The notes: generated by a model from the letters alone, not told the origin. 10,348 bases of DNA from an uncultured Lachnospiraceae bacterium (GCA_910580005.1 CAJTXH010000102.1:1-10348); one strand, 5' to 3'; shown: positions 1 to 6,451, counted from the first letter of the stretch. Numbers and translations: made by a program.

Positions 1-66
1 TTAGACGGACACGGAAACCCTGCGTCCGCCTGCCAACACATGATAACTGGAAATTATCTTATTTAA
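1..66 (+). other. possible 3' end of an upstream gene (edge fragment)
   Basis: A plus-strand frame is open from the first base to a TAA at 64-66 and reads LDGHGNPASACQHMITGNYL-I. The first 35 bases are clearly more GC-rich than the AT-rich spacer that follows, as expected for the tail of a coding region. The same bases can form a small CGGAC/GTCCG stem (6-10 with 24-28) but have no T-tract, so it is not a convincing terminator. The fragment is too short to identify and could be chance. Confidence 0.2.
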
Positions 67-94
67 TATTGTATAACATCCTTGTTTATGGTAG

Positions 95-100
95 TATAAT
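95..100 (+). promoter_or_regulatory. candidate -10 box of the chemoreceptor gene
   Basis: A perfect TATAAT lies 30 bp before the start codon. No good -35 sits at 17 bp; the nearest is TTGTAT at 69-74, 20 bp away. No flagellar sigma-28 type promoter (TAAA plus GCCGATAA) is visible. This is a weak call resting on the -10 box alone. Confidence 0.35.
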
Positions 101-129
101 CAAATAATGTTTGAAAGGGGTCTTACAGA

Positions 130-1908
130 ATGAAAAAATCACTTAACCAGTCAACAATAACATTTATTCTCAACGGGGTATCTGTTATTTCACTAATTTT
201 TATGGTGTTCTCTCTGTCTTCATACAATAAAATAAACCACCAGCTTAATAAAGCACAGAATGAACGTTTTGAACTTACCTATAATGCTAACCGCTTTATG
301 AACGGCTCTGCATACCTTACTAACGAGGTAAGGGCTTTTGCTTCTACAGGCATACAAGAACACTATGACAATTACTGGAATGAAGTTGATAACCTTAAAA
401 ACCGTGATGCCGGCATCCAGGCAATGCAGGAAATAGGAATTACCAAAGAAGAGCAGGATTTAATTAATGATATGTCTTCAATTTCTAATGAACTTGTCCC
501 TCTTGAAGAAAATGCAATGAACCAGACAATGTCAGGCAAAAAACAGCAGGCAGTTAATTATGTATATGGTACAGAATATAATGAAACTATTTCAAAAATC
601 GATTCCTTAAAAGAACAGTTCCTTAATATGCTTGATACAAGAACAAGTTCCCAGGTCAGTATGCTTACAGAAGATGCTGGTTATGTGAAAAACAGGATGC
701 TGGTTTCACTTGCAATTGTTATTATAATGCAGTTACTTAGCTCAATATATACTAAATTTAAAATTATTAATCCCTTAAGGGTTGTACGTGACCAGATGGG
801 CGAAATTTCAAAAGGCAGTCTTTCAGCAGATTTTGCATTAAAACCTGATACTTCTGAAATAGGCATGCTTGCAGATTCCATACACAATACTAAAAAAGAA
901 CTTAAAAAATATATACATGATATTGATATAAAACTTGCAGATATGGCAAATGGAAACATGGATTTTGAAGTTGGAAGCGGCTATCTCGGGGAATTTATGC
1001 CAATACAGGATGCAATGCATAAAATACTTGACTCGCTTAATATTGCATTATCAAATATAAACATAACGGCACAAAAAGTTTCAGCAGAGTCAAAGCGTAC
1101 AGCAGCAGGTTCTAAAATCCTTTCTGACGGTGCAGTTAAACAGGCAGCAGCAGTCCAGGAGCTTTCTGCTAATATACAGGAACTGTCAAGACAAGTGGAT
1201 AATACATCTAATGATGCAGAAGATGCAAAGAAATGTTCTGATGATGCTAATGCACAGCTTTCAGAATGCAGCCATAAGATGGAAAAACTTTCTTCTGCCA
1301 TGGCAGATATTTCAAATGCTTCCCATGAAATAGGCGGCATTATTAAAACTATTGAGGATATTTCCTTCCAGACAAATATACTTGCTTTAAATGCTGCTGT
1401 TGAAGCAGCAAGGGCTGGCGAAGCTGGAAAAGGGTTTGCAGTTGTAGCAGGTGAAGTACAGAACCTTGCTAATAAGAGTTCTGTTGCTGCTAATAATATT
1501 TCAGAACTTATTGAAAATTCAATGCTAATAGTAGAGCATGGCACAGGGCTTGCAGCAAGCACTAAACAGGCACTGGAAAAGGTAGTTTCTGGTACAGAAA
1601 AATCTGCAAACACAGTAAATAATATAGCTGAATCTGCAATACAACAGTCAATGGCATTAAAACAGGTAACACTTGGCATGGACCAGATTTCATCTGTAGT
1701 ACAGACTACAGCTGCAACTGCTGGAGAACTGGCAGAGACAGCAAAAGAACTTTACGGCCATTCAGAAGGCTTAAAAACAGCAGTCCAGAAGTTCCATCTG
1801 CGCAATTCCAGCCATTATGCCAGCAATTGCACAAATACTAATGCAAATGATATAAACAGCAGTGGCAACAGCCTGGTACTTATAGAAAGCAGCCAGGGAT
1901 ATAATTAA
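130..1908 (+). CDS. methyl-accepting chemotaxis protein (transmembrane chemoreceptor)
   Basis: This is a transmembrane chemoreceptor of 592 aa that should pass ligand binding outside the cell to CheW/CheA at the inner face of the membrane. A first membrane helix (about residues 10-31) is followed by a mostly helical extracellular sensor of about 155 residues. A second helix (about 188-207) leads to a HAMP domain (about 208-262), with a second HAMP-like stretch (about 265-312). The cytoplasmic signalling coiled coil follows. Its hairpin tip, with core QTNILALNAAVEAARAGE at about 413-430 and then GKGFAVVAGEV, is diagnostic of the MCP signal domain. The polar, Asn/Ser-rich C-terminus has no CheR/CheB-binding pentapeptide. 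Start ATG has GAAAGGGG about 9 bp upstream. The ligand cannot be told from sequence. No other chemotaxis gene lies nearby, so it is a stand-alone receptor; it implies a motile host. Confidence 0.96.
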   Translation: MKKSLNQSTITFILNGVSVISLIFMVFSLSSYNKINHQLNKAQNERFELTYNANRFMNGSAYLTNEVRAFASTGIQEHYDNYWNEVDNLKNRDAGIQAMQEIGITKEEQDLINDMSSISNELVPLEENAMNQTMSGKKQQAVNYVYGTEYNETISKIDSLKEQFLNMLDTRTSSQVSMLTEDAGYVKNRMLVSLAIVIIMQLLSSIYTKFKIINPLRVVRDQMGEISKGSLSADFALKPDTSEIGMLADSIHNTKKELKKYIHDIDIKLADMANGNMDFEVGSGYLGEFMPIQDAMHKILDSLNIALSNINITAQKVSAESKRTAAGSKILSDGAVKQAAAVQELSANIQELSRQVDNTSNDAEDAKKCSDDANAQLSECSHKMEKLSSAMADISNASHEIGGIIKTIEDISFQTNILALNAAVEAARAGEAGKGFAVVAGEVQNLANKSSVAANNISELIENSMLIVEHGTGLAASTKQALEKVVSGTEKSANTVNNIAESAIQQSMALKQVTLGMDQISSVVQTTAATAGELAETAKELYGHSEGLKTAVQKFHLRNSSHYASNCTNTNANDINSSGNSLVLIESSQGYN

Positions 1909-1923
1909 ATCCTGGCAGGGCAA

Positions 1924-1979
1924 AAACAAACCAGGCAGCACTTATAATATCCGGAAATAAGCGCTGCCTGGCTGTTTTT
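1924..1979. terminator. bidirectional intrinsic terminator between convergent genes
   Basis: CCAGGCAGC (1931-1939) pairs perfectly with GCTGCCTGG (1963-1971) to give a 9-bp GC-rich stem. On the plus strand it is followed by CTGTTTTT. On the minus strand the A-rich stretch to its left reads as TTTGTTTTTG. It lies between the chemoreceptor stop and the stop of the convergent cotransporter gene, so it can serve both. Confidence 0.85.
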
Positions 1980-2002
1980 CATCTGTACCATCTGCCTGCA
2001 AA

Positions 2003-3760
2003 TCAAGGAAGCTTATATTTTTTGCGGTATTCTTTGTACTCCCTGTTAAACCTTATTGCATCATTTTCCTTAAGGTTATCAATATACTCATGTGTTTCAA
2101 GTGCATCTTCCTTAATCTGTATTAAACATGCAGCAATATTTGAACAATGGTCTGCCACTCTTTCATAGTTAGTAGTCAAATCAGACAATATAAACCCAAG
2201 CCCTATAGTACATTTGCCCTTCCTCAGACGCTTTACATGCTTTTTCTTTACTTCTTCATTTATATTATCAATTACTTCTTCTAGTGGTTCTACATGTGTA
2301 GCAAGCTCTGTATCTTCACCAGCAAAAACATTATATGTCATTGATACTATTTCACGCAATGCTGCCTCATAAACATCCAGTTCTGCCCTTGCCTTATCAG
2401 AAAAATGCTCCTCTTTTTTATTAACTTCTCTGGCAGTTTCCACTATATTGACAGCATGGTCTGAAATCCTTTCAAAATCGCCAATACAGTGCAATATCAT
2501 TGTAACATCCTGTGAATCTTCCTGCGCCAGTTCAGCGTTATTTATTTTCATAAGATAAGTACCTATTTCGTCTTCGTATCTGTCAACAAGGTTTTCCAGC
2601 TCCATAACATTTTCTGCACCAGCTTCATCATATTTGTGCCTTAAGTCTATTGCCTTAAATAAAGCATCCTGTGACGCCTTTGCCATCTGTATGGCAGTTT
2701 TCTTTGCCTGCGCTACTGCAAAAGCTGGCTGTTCAAGGAAACGCTCGTCCAGGAGTGTAACTACATCCTCCCCTGCCTGGACTTCATCATCACGTATTGT
2801 AAGCATTGCAAGGCTTACAAGCCCTTTCCTGAAAGGAAGCAGGCACAAGGTAGCAGCAATATTAAATATAGAATGGACAACGGCGATTCCAGCAGCGCCA
2901 GCAGCATCATCCAGGAAATTAAAATCTATAAATACATTCAGGAAATAAAATGCTGACATAAATATAATAGTACCTATAAGGTTAAAATAAAAATGCACCA
3001 GTGCTGCCCTTTTTGCGTTTTTGGTTGCCCCAATGCCAGAAATAAGTGCAGTTACACATGTACCTATATTCTGCCCCATGATAATAGGTATTGCAGAAGC
3101 ATATGTTATTGAACCTGTAAGGCATAGTGCCTGCAAAATACCTACAGATGCTGAAGAACTCTGTATCAATGCCGTAAGAAGTGCACCTGCAATTACACCA
3201 AGCACAGGATTTTTAAACATTGTAAACAGGTTTGTAAATTCTGGTATCTCTGCAAGAGGTGCAAGTGCCTTGCTCATGGTATCCATGCCTGTCATAAGAA
3301 TTGCAAAACCTGCCAGTATTGTACCTATATCCCTCTTTTTTGTACTTTTAGCAAAAAGCATCATACTTACGCCAGCTATTGCAAAAACTGGTGCAAATGA
3401 TGACGGTTTAAGCATTTGCATAAATATATTACTGCTTTCAATGCCAGCAAGGCTTAAAACCCATGATGTTACAGTAGTACCAATATTAGCGCCCATAATA
3501 ATGCCAACTGCCTGGTTTAGTTTCATAATTCCTGAATTAACAAAACCTACAACCATTACAGTAGTAGCAGAAGATGACTGTATAACTGCTGTGACACCAG
3601 CCCCTAAAAGTACAGCCAGTGATGTGCTGGATGTAAACTTCTCAAGTATACCCTCCAGCCTTCCTCCTGATGTCTTAGCAAGCCCGTCTCCCATTACATG
3701 CATTCCATAAAGGAATAATGCAAGCCCTCCTATCATTGTCAACACACTGAATACATCCAT
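2003..3760 (-). CDS. Na+/phosphate cotransporter family protein with C-terminal PhoU-like domain
   Basis: This 585-aa integral membrane protein belongs to the Na/Pi cotransporter (NptA/YjbB-like) family, thought to move phosphate with sodium across the cytoplasmic membrane; some members mainly export phosphate. The membrane half (about residues 1-320) holds the duplicated signature of the family: QSSSATT at 61-67 with GANIGTTVT at 90-98, and QSSSAS at 200-205 with GQNIGTCVT at 229-237. The cytoplasmic half (about 345-550) is a PhoU-like helical domain with its two metal-binding motifs, ERISDHAVNI (430-439) and ERVADHCSNI (533-542). Length and layout are typical. The start is fixed by AGGAGG (3768-3773 on the complement) 7 bp upstream. 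It is monocistronic, with the terminator at 1924-1979. Transport direction and any phosphate control cannot be read from the sequence; no Pho box was recognised. Confidence 0.93.
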   Translation of the reverse strand: MDVFSVLTMIGGLALFLYGMHVMGDGLAKTSGGRLEGILEKFTSSTSLAVLLGAGVTAVIQSSSATTVMVVGFVNSGIMKLNQAVGIIMGANIGTTVTSWVLSLAGIESSNIFMQMLKPSSFAPVFAIAGVSMMLFAKSTKKRDIGTILAGFAILMTGMDTMSKALAPLAEIPEFTNLFTMFKNPVLGVIAGALLTALIQSSSASVGILQALCLTGSITYASAIPIIMGQNIGTCVTALISGIGATKNAKRAALVHFYFNLIGTIIFMSAFYFLNVFIDFNFLDDAAGAAGIAVVHSIFNIAATLCLLPFRKGLVSLAMLTIRDDEVQAGEDVVTLLDERFLEQPAFAVAQAKKTAIQMAKASQDALFKAIDLRHKYDEAGAENVMELENLVDRYEDEIGTYLMKINNAELAQEDSQDVTMILHCIGDFERISDHAVNIVETAREVNKKEEHFSDKARAELDVYEAALREIVSMTYNVFAGEDTELATHVEPLEEVIDNINEEVKKKHVKRLRKGKCTIGLGFILSDLTTNYERVADHCSNIAACLIQIKEDALETHEYIDNLKENDAIRFNREYKEYRKKYKLP

Positions 3761-3782
3761 TATTAATCCTCCTGTGCCTAAA

Positions 3783-3810
3783 GCCTGTATATCTTTAAGC
3801 CTGTGTATAT
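3783..3810 (-). repeat. short direct repeats just upstream of the cotransporter RBS
   Basis: Read on the plus strand, GCCTGTATAT (3783-3792) and GCCTGTGTATAT (3799-3810) recur with a 16-bp period. On the coding strand they give ACAGGCTT twice ahead of the ACAGGAGG that contains the ribosome binding site. They may be chance, or may compete for structure around the RBS. Confidence 0.35.
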
Positions 3811-3867
3811 ATTTTTCTTATGCCTGGCGGAATTTCTTACATTACTGGCTAATAGTGCTATCTGCCT

Positions 3868-3889
3868 GATATTCTATAACAGATATTCT
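3868..3889. repeat. 8-bp direct repeat, 14-bp period, in the cotransporter leader
   Basis: GATATTCT occurs at 3868-3875 and again at 3882-3889, with ATAACA between. It lies about 110 bp upstream of the cotransporter start codon, within the inferred transcribed leader. Direct repeats of this kind can bind regulators, but the period and sequence match no site that I recognise. Confidence 0.3.
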
Positions 3890-3925
3890 GCACATCTCCT
3901 GCACATGCATGTATTTATTAACACC

Positions 3926-4084
3926 TTATACAAACTGGCTGTATTCCGTAATCCTGTCTTTAACCTGCTTACGTATTGCTTCAGCCGGATCCTGCACCTT
4001 CACTTTAGCATCAACGCTGCCAATTGCAAAATATGTATACAGAAGCTTCTGCATTGCCTGGAAATTTGCTGCCAATAAAACCAT
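3926..4084 (-). CDS. possible small ORF (42-52 aa) in the cotransporter leader
   Basis: A minus-strand frame runs from ATG at 4084 (or the in-frame ATG at 4054) to TAA at 3926-3928. The 42-aa form starts MQKLLYTYF, has the stretch DAKVKVQDPAEA and ends in a charged helix (RKQVKDRITEY). GC content is higher here than in the flanks, and codons are of the G-starting, coding-like kind, which favours a real or once-real gene. Against it, neither ATG has a good ribosome binding site, and the first ATG overlaps the -10 box at 4083-4088, so only the second could lie on that transcript. I recognise no family. It could be a small protein, an upstream leader peptide, a decayed gene fragment, or non-coding leader. 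Confidence 0.3.
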   Translation of the reverse strand: MVLLAANFQAMQKLLYTYFAIGSVDAKVKVQDPAEAIRKQVKDRITEYSQFV

Positions 4085-4111
4085 TATATACTTTTTTATA
4101 AAAATAGTCTA
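4083..4111 (-). promoter_or_regulatory. sigma-A promoter for the cotransporter leader
   Basis: On the minus strand, TAGACT (-35, 4106-4111) is followed after exactly 17 bp by a perfect TATAAT (-10, 4083-4088). The start of transcription would be near 4076, giving a leader of about 315 nt before the cotransporter ATG at 3760. No better promoter was found nearer to that gene. It lies downstream of the L32 terminator, so it begins a new transcription unit. Confidence 0.6.
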
Positions 4112-4226
4112 TCTATTTATTAAGATTTTATACCGGTATTTTAATATAACAGAAACAGTCCAGACACAATGAAACAAGCATTCAGTACTATTCTTCCTTG
4201 GCATATACAAATGTTACAAACCAGCC

Positions 4227-4265
4227 AAAAAAAGCCAATACATCTATCTTCATAGATATACCAGC
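4227..4265 (-). terminator. intrinsic terminator of the L32 gene
   Basis: On the minus strand GCTGGTATATCTAT (4252-4265) and ATAGATGTATTGGC (4234-4247) enclose a GAAG loop. They form a stem of about 14 bp, with several G-T wobbles, followed directly by seven T residues (4227-4233). This is a classic intrinsic terminator shape, about 100 bp after the L32 stop codon. A second, weaker stem (CCCGGAA/TTCCGGG, 4305-4348, 30-nt loop) lies between them. Confidence 0.75.
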
Positions 4266-4366
4266 CTCTTGTACCATATCCGTATAAATATGTTGCTGTA
4301 TAAACCCGGAAACTGCCCATTCAAGCTATTATTTTTGTATGTTCCGGGGATTACAGGACTTGCCGC

Positions 4367-4549
4367 TTATTCAGCACTGGCAAGAATTTCTTTTTTATTG
4401 TATGAACCACATGATTTACATACCCTGTGTGATATCATTAAAGATCCACATTTGCTGCACCTCACTAAATTTGGTACAGTCATTTTCCAGTTTGCTCTTC
4501 TTTTGTCCCTGCGTGACTTTGAAGATTTATTCTTTGGACAAATCGACAT
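4367..4549 (-). CDS. rpmF: 50S ribosomal protein L32
   Basis: Ribosomal protein L32, 60 aa, is a structural protein of the large ribosomal subunit. The basic N-terminal half has the family signature KSRRDKRRANWKM (residues 11-23). The C-terminal half is a zinc ribbon with CSKC (31-34) and CKSC (44-47), so this is the zinc-binding form. A fifth cysteine stands at residue 4 (MSICPKNK, against MAVPK in Bacillus); this may simply be the version in this lineage. The ATG at 4549 is chosen over an in-frame GTG 12 bp upstream because that GTG is part of the Shine-Dalgarno sequence AGGAGGTG itself. The gene has its own perfect promoter and terminator and stands alone. In many Firmicutes rpmF follows a YceD/DUF177 gene and precedes plsX, none of which is here. 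Confidence 0.95.
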   Translation of the reverse strand: MSICPKNKSSKSRRDKRRANWKMTVPNLVRCSKCGSLMISHRVCKSCGSYNKKEILASAE

Positions 4550-4594
4550 TCTATATTCCACCTCCTAGTTACTTCCATAATCAGCACTTTTCCA

Positions 4595-4623
4595 ATTATA
4601 TCAATTAGGAATTAATTTGTCAA
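4595..4623 (-). promoter_or_regulatory. perfect consensus sigma-A promoter of rpmF
   Basis: On the minus strand, TTGACA (4618-4623) is separated by 17 bp from TATAAT (4595-4600); both hexamers match the consensus in all six positions. Transcription should start near 4588, leaving a leader of about 39 nt with AGGAGGTG ahead of the ATG at 4549. A promoter this strong suits a ribosomal protein gene needed in large amounts. Confidence 0.9.
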
Positions 4624-4639
4624 TCTTTTTTGATCCGTT

Positions 4640-5116
4640 TTATGCGTTTTTTAAATCAAAGTTACTGCCAATAACACCCGCCGCATCTGCACTTTTAAAA
4701 CTCTTTCCATAAGGGTTTTCTTCATTATACTTTATCTGTGTTGTTGTTTCACCGCCAGATACATAACTTCTGCCACATTCAGGACATATAGAAGTCTTAA
4801 TCCTTACACTTGCCTGCATAACCTCGCCATTATTACTGGCTGCCTTTTTATATGCATTGCTTACATGCTCCTGTTCATGTGACCTGACAGCAGAAGCAGC
4901 AGACTGTGGTGAAATATGCGCTGGTGATTTAAAAGAAACCATCTCATCAGAGCCATCTTTGTACTTCCTGTCTGCACACATTTCACATTCTATCCTGCCT
5001 GAACGTACCATCTGCTTTATTGAAGCCTTGTCATAGCCACTGTCTTCAGCTTGTGCAACAGTATGTGGCATTTTTTCTGGCATAGTTGTATTAGCATTAA
5101 TTCCATTTATATTCAT
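4640..5116 (-). CDS. putative SprA-related (CJM1_0395-like) zinc metalloprotease
   Basis: This protein of 158 aa contains HEQEH (residues 80-84), a match to the zincin HEXXH motif, in the context SAASAVRSHEQEHVSNA. Upstream are CEMCADRKYKDGSDE (44-58) and VSFKSPAHISP (60-70); downstream is a second cysteine pair, SICPECGRSYVSGG (109-122). This order, as I recall it, matches the SprA-related putative metalloprotease family found in many Gram-positive and some Gram-negative bacteria, whose substrate is unknown. The two CxxC pairs could form a separate metal site. There is no signal peptide or membrane helix, so it is probably cytoplasmic. Start ATG has AAAAGGGG 7 bp upstream. It has its own promoter (5251-5279) and a leader of about 128 nt. 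No clear terminator follows the stop, so some read-through into rpmF is possible. The family call is good; proteolysis is inferred from the motif only. Confidence 0.8.
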   Translation of the reverse strand: MNINGINANTTMPEKMPHTVAQAEDSGYDKASIKQMVRSGRIECEMCADRKYKDGSDEMVSFKSPAHISPQSAASAVRSHEQEHVSNAYKKAASNNGEVMQASVRIKTSICPECGRSYVSGGETTTQIKYNEENPYGKSFKSADAAGVIGSNFDLKNA

Positions 5117-5225
5117 ATAATAACCCCTTTTCTGTGCTGCTGGTTTATGTATTTAAAGTTTAGGCCGCAGCATATGCATAAACTGTTATTTTAAATATGC
5201 GTATTCCTTAAAACCTCTTTCTTTT

Positions 5226-5240
5226 GGTAATTACCAGGTA
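5226..5240. promoter_or_regulatory. overlapping palindromes at the metalloprotease transcription start (possible operator)
   Basis: GGTAATTACC (5226-5235) is a perfect 10-bp palindrome overlapped by TACCAGGTA (5232-5240), so GGTAAT-type half sites recur. They fall within the first 20 or so transcribed bases after the -10 box at 5251-5256, a common place for a repressor site. The adjacent XRE gene is an obvious candidate regulator, but this is only position-based inference. Confidence 0.35.
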
Positions 5241-5250
5241 ATTTTATTAT

Positions 5251-5279
5251 ATTATAGCAAAACAGAATTTAAGTGTAAA
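5251..5279 (-). promoter_or_regulatory. sigma-A promoter of the metalloprotease gene
   Basis: On the minus strand, TTTACA (5274-5279, five of six consensus bases) is followed after 17 bp by a perfect TATAAT (5251-5256). It begins only 13 bp beyond the stop codon of the XRE gene. It predicts a start near 5244 and an untranslated leader of about 128 nt before the ATG at 5116, long enough for regulation, though no known riboswitch was recognised. Confidence 0.75.
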
Positions 5280-5292
5280 GTATTAAGAAATG

Positions 5293-5595
5293 CTATTTTT
5301 CAATCTCATGTAACGGCACTATCTGCAATGTTTTCCCAAATGAACTTAATATCTTCAGTACTGTAGACAGCTTAGGGTCTGTTGTGCCCCTTTCCATCCT
5401 TGATATAATAGGCTGTTTTACACCACTCATACTCTCTAGCTGTCTCTGGGTAATCCCTTCTCTCTTCCTTGCATCTATAATATCATTAATAAGAACCCCT
5501 CTTAACCTGCAGTCTTCTTTTTTATCTGGTATGTATAATGCCTTTTGTATATCTTCCCACATAGCCTTGTCAAAGTTTTTTTCCTGTTTGTCCAT
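5293..5595 (-). CDS. XRE-family helix-turn-helix protein, HigA antitoxin-like, without a toxin gene
   Basis: This is a DNA-binding protein of 100 aa with a Cro/C1-type helix-turn-helix (about residues 35-92). The recognition region reads ITQRQLESMSGVKQPIISRM (48-67), followed by ERGTTDPKLSTVLKIL, which is typical of the HTH_3/XRE fold. The N-terminal part (EKNFDKAMWEDIQKAL) and the short size resemble antitoxins of the HigA type, usually paired with a RelE/HigB toxin. Only 79 bp separate this gene from the response regulator and about 175 bp from the metalloprotease, and neither gap can hold a toxin. It is therefore an orphan antitoxin-like protein or a plain regulator. GGAG lies 9 bp before the ATG. 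No strong promoter is visible in the 79-bp gap and no terminator precedes it, so it may be transcribed with the two-component genes. DNA binding is well supported; its targets are unknown. Confidence 0.85.
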   Translation of the reverse strand: MDKQEKNFDKAMWEDIQKALYIPDKKEDCRLRGVLINDIIDARKREGITQRQLESMSGVKQPIISRMERGTTDPKLSTVLKILSSFGKTLQIVPLHEIEK

Positions 5596-5674
5596 TTTCC
5601 ATTTCTCCTTCCAAATAAAAGCCTTTGTAAATTATGTATGTTTGTATATGCTGTGTTGTCCTGCTATCCACCAG

Positions 5675-6409
5675 CTATGTCCTGCCCTCCCCACAATAAT
5701 ACCTGAAATACTGTTCTTTTAAGCCTTTATAAGCACCCCTTGGCAGATATATTTTCTTTCCTGTAACAAGGCTGATATTCTGGGCATTCAGGCTGTCAAT
5801 ATATTCCAGGTTTACAATATAAGCCGCTCCTGTCCTTACAAACTCCTGGTAACAGGACAACATTCCGTAGATTTCTGCCATAGTCAGGTGCAATGTATAT
5901 TTTGTACCATCTTCAAGATACAGGTACTGTGTCTTTCTCTGTGCTTCACAATATACAATATTATTTACATATACACGCTGTATCCTTCCATCTGTCTTTA
6001 AAAGAATATACTTATTACGCTCCTCTGTTATATCCTTTAAAAGCATATCAAGCGCCCTTGATAAATCCTCTTCATGCACAGGCTTTACAAGGTACTGTAC
6101 TGCACCTACCCCAAATGCATCAAGTGCATGTTCCCTGGATGCAGTAAGGAAAATAATCTTGCTTTCATTTCCTATGCTGCGCAGTTCCCCAGCCACTTCT
6201 ATGCCAAGTTTATCTGGCATATAAATATCCATTAATATTAAATCAGGCATATAATTTCCTTCTTTTACTTTATAAAGAAGCATGTCCGCATTTCCAAAAC
6301 GTTCTATTGCAAAATCCAGCCACTTATGTTTCCTCTGGTAATTTCTAAGCATATCTTCTGTCTTCTGGATTGCATCTGCCTCATCATCACAAAGCGCTAT
6401 CAGATACAT
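5675..6409 (-). CDS. LytTR-family response regulator (AgrA/VirR-like)
   Basis: This two-component response regulator of 244 aa is the output partner of the kinase encoded just upstream. The receiver domain (1-120) has the acidic pair D8/D9, the phospho-acceptor D61 in LILMDIYMPD, and the conserved T89 (FLTAS) and K109 (YLVKP). A LytTR DNA-binding domain follows (about 133-240), with FVRTGAAYIVNLEYI and IYLPRGAYKGLKEQYFRYY. In the first motif the usual His-Arg/Asn (RxHRS) is replaced by Gly-Ala-Ala (194-196), which may alter DNA contacts. The start is set at the ATG at 6407-6409 because AAGGAG lies 8 bp upstream. A longer frame opens with a TTG at 6439 that lacks a suitable ribosome binding site. 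The gap to the kinase stop is 42 bp, so the two genes form one operon. LytTR proteins usually bind paired direct repeats; none was convincingly found here. Confidence 0.93.
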   Translation of the reverse strand: MYLIALCDDEADAIQKTEDMLRNYQRKHKWLDFAIERFGNADMLLYKVKEGNYMPDLILMDIYMPDKLGIEVAGELRSIGNESKIIFLTASREHALDAFGVGAVQYLVKPVHEEDLSRALDMLLKDITEERNKYILLKTDGRIQRVYVNNIVYCEAQRKTQYLYLEDGTKYTLHLTMAEIYGMLSCYQEFVRTGAAYIVNLEYIDSLNAQNISLVTGKKIYLPRGAYKGLKEQYFRYYCGEGRT

Positions 6410-6451
6410 TTCCTGTACTCCTTTTCCATATTTTCGCAATTCCTGGAATAT

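Larger units (their letters stand above)
3761..4366. other. 606-bp stretch without a confident gene
   Basis: From right to left on the minus strand this stretch holds the 3' untranslated part of the L32 transcript, its hairpin terminator (4227-4265), an AT-rich promoter region (4083-4111), and a leader of about 315 nt with a possible small ORF and two sets of short direct repeats. Plus-strand reading frames here have no ribosome binding sites and poor composition. No riboswitch class was recognised, although a leader of this length could hold a structured element. Confidence 0.6.

Noticed and set aside
1..60. Possible riboswitch tail (for example cyclic-di-GMP type) ahead of the chemoreceptor.
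   Set aside because: The CGGAC/GTCCG stem was compared by eye with cyclic-di-GMP, cobalamin and TPP riboswitch cores and none of their conserved elements is present; the window also begins too late to show a full aptamer.
981..1679. A 232-codon minus-strand frame opposite the chemoreceptor gene.
   Set aside because: It mirrors the Ala/Ser-rich signalling coiled coil of the receptor and is dominated by Ala, Ser and Leu; antisense shadow.
3021..3710. A 229-codon plus-strand frame opposite the cotransporter gene.
   Set aside because: It is the antisense shadow of a well-conserved membrane protein gene; no ribosome binding site or family match.
3803..4172. Two overlapping plus-strand frames of about 90 codons upstream of the cotransporter.
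   Set aside because: No ribosome binding site, many Cys/Phe/Tyr/Leu from AT-rich DNA, and they oppose the inferred leader transcript.
4141..4320. A 59-codon minus-strand frame (starting MGSFRVY) after the L32 gene.
   Set aside because: It has no ribosome binding site and runs straight through the hairpin terminator at 4227-4265; its composition (many Cys, Tyr, Trp) looks like translated non-coding AT-rich DNA.
4269..4608. Two plus-strand frames of 89-99 codons across the L32 gene.
   Set aside because: They are antisense to a clearly identified ribosomal protein gene and its promoter.
5293..5674. A complete type II toxin-antitoxin pair.
   Set aside because: Only the antitoxin-like gene is present; the flanking gaps hold no toxin-sized reading frame.
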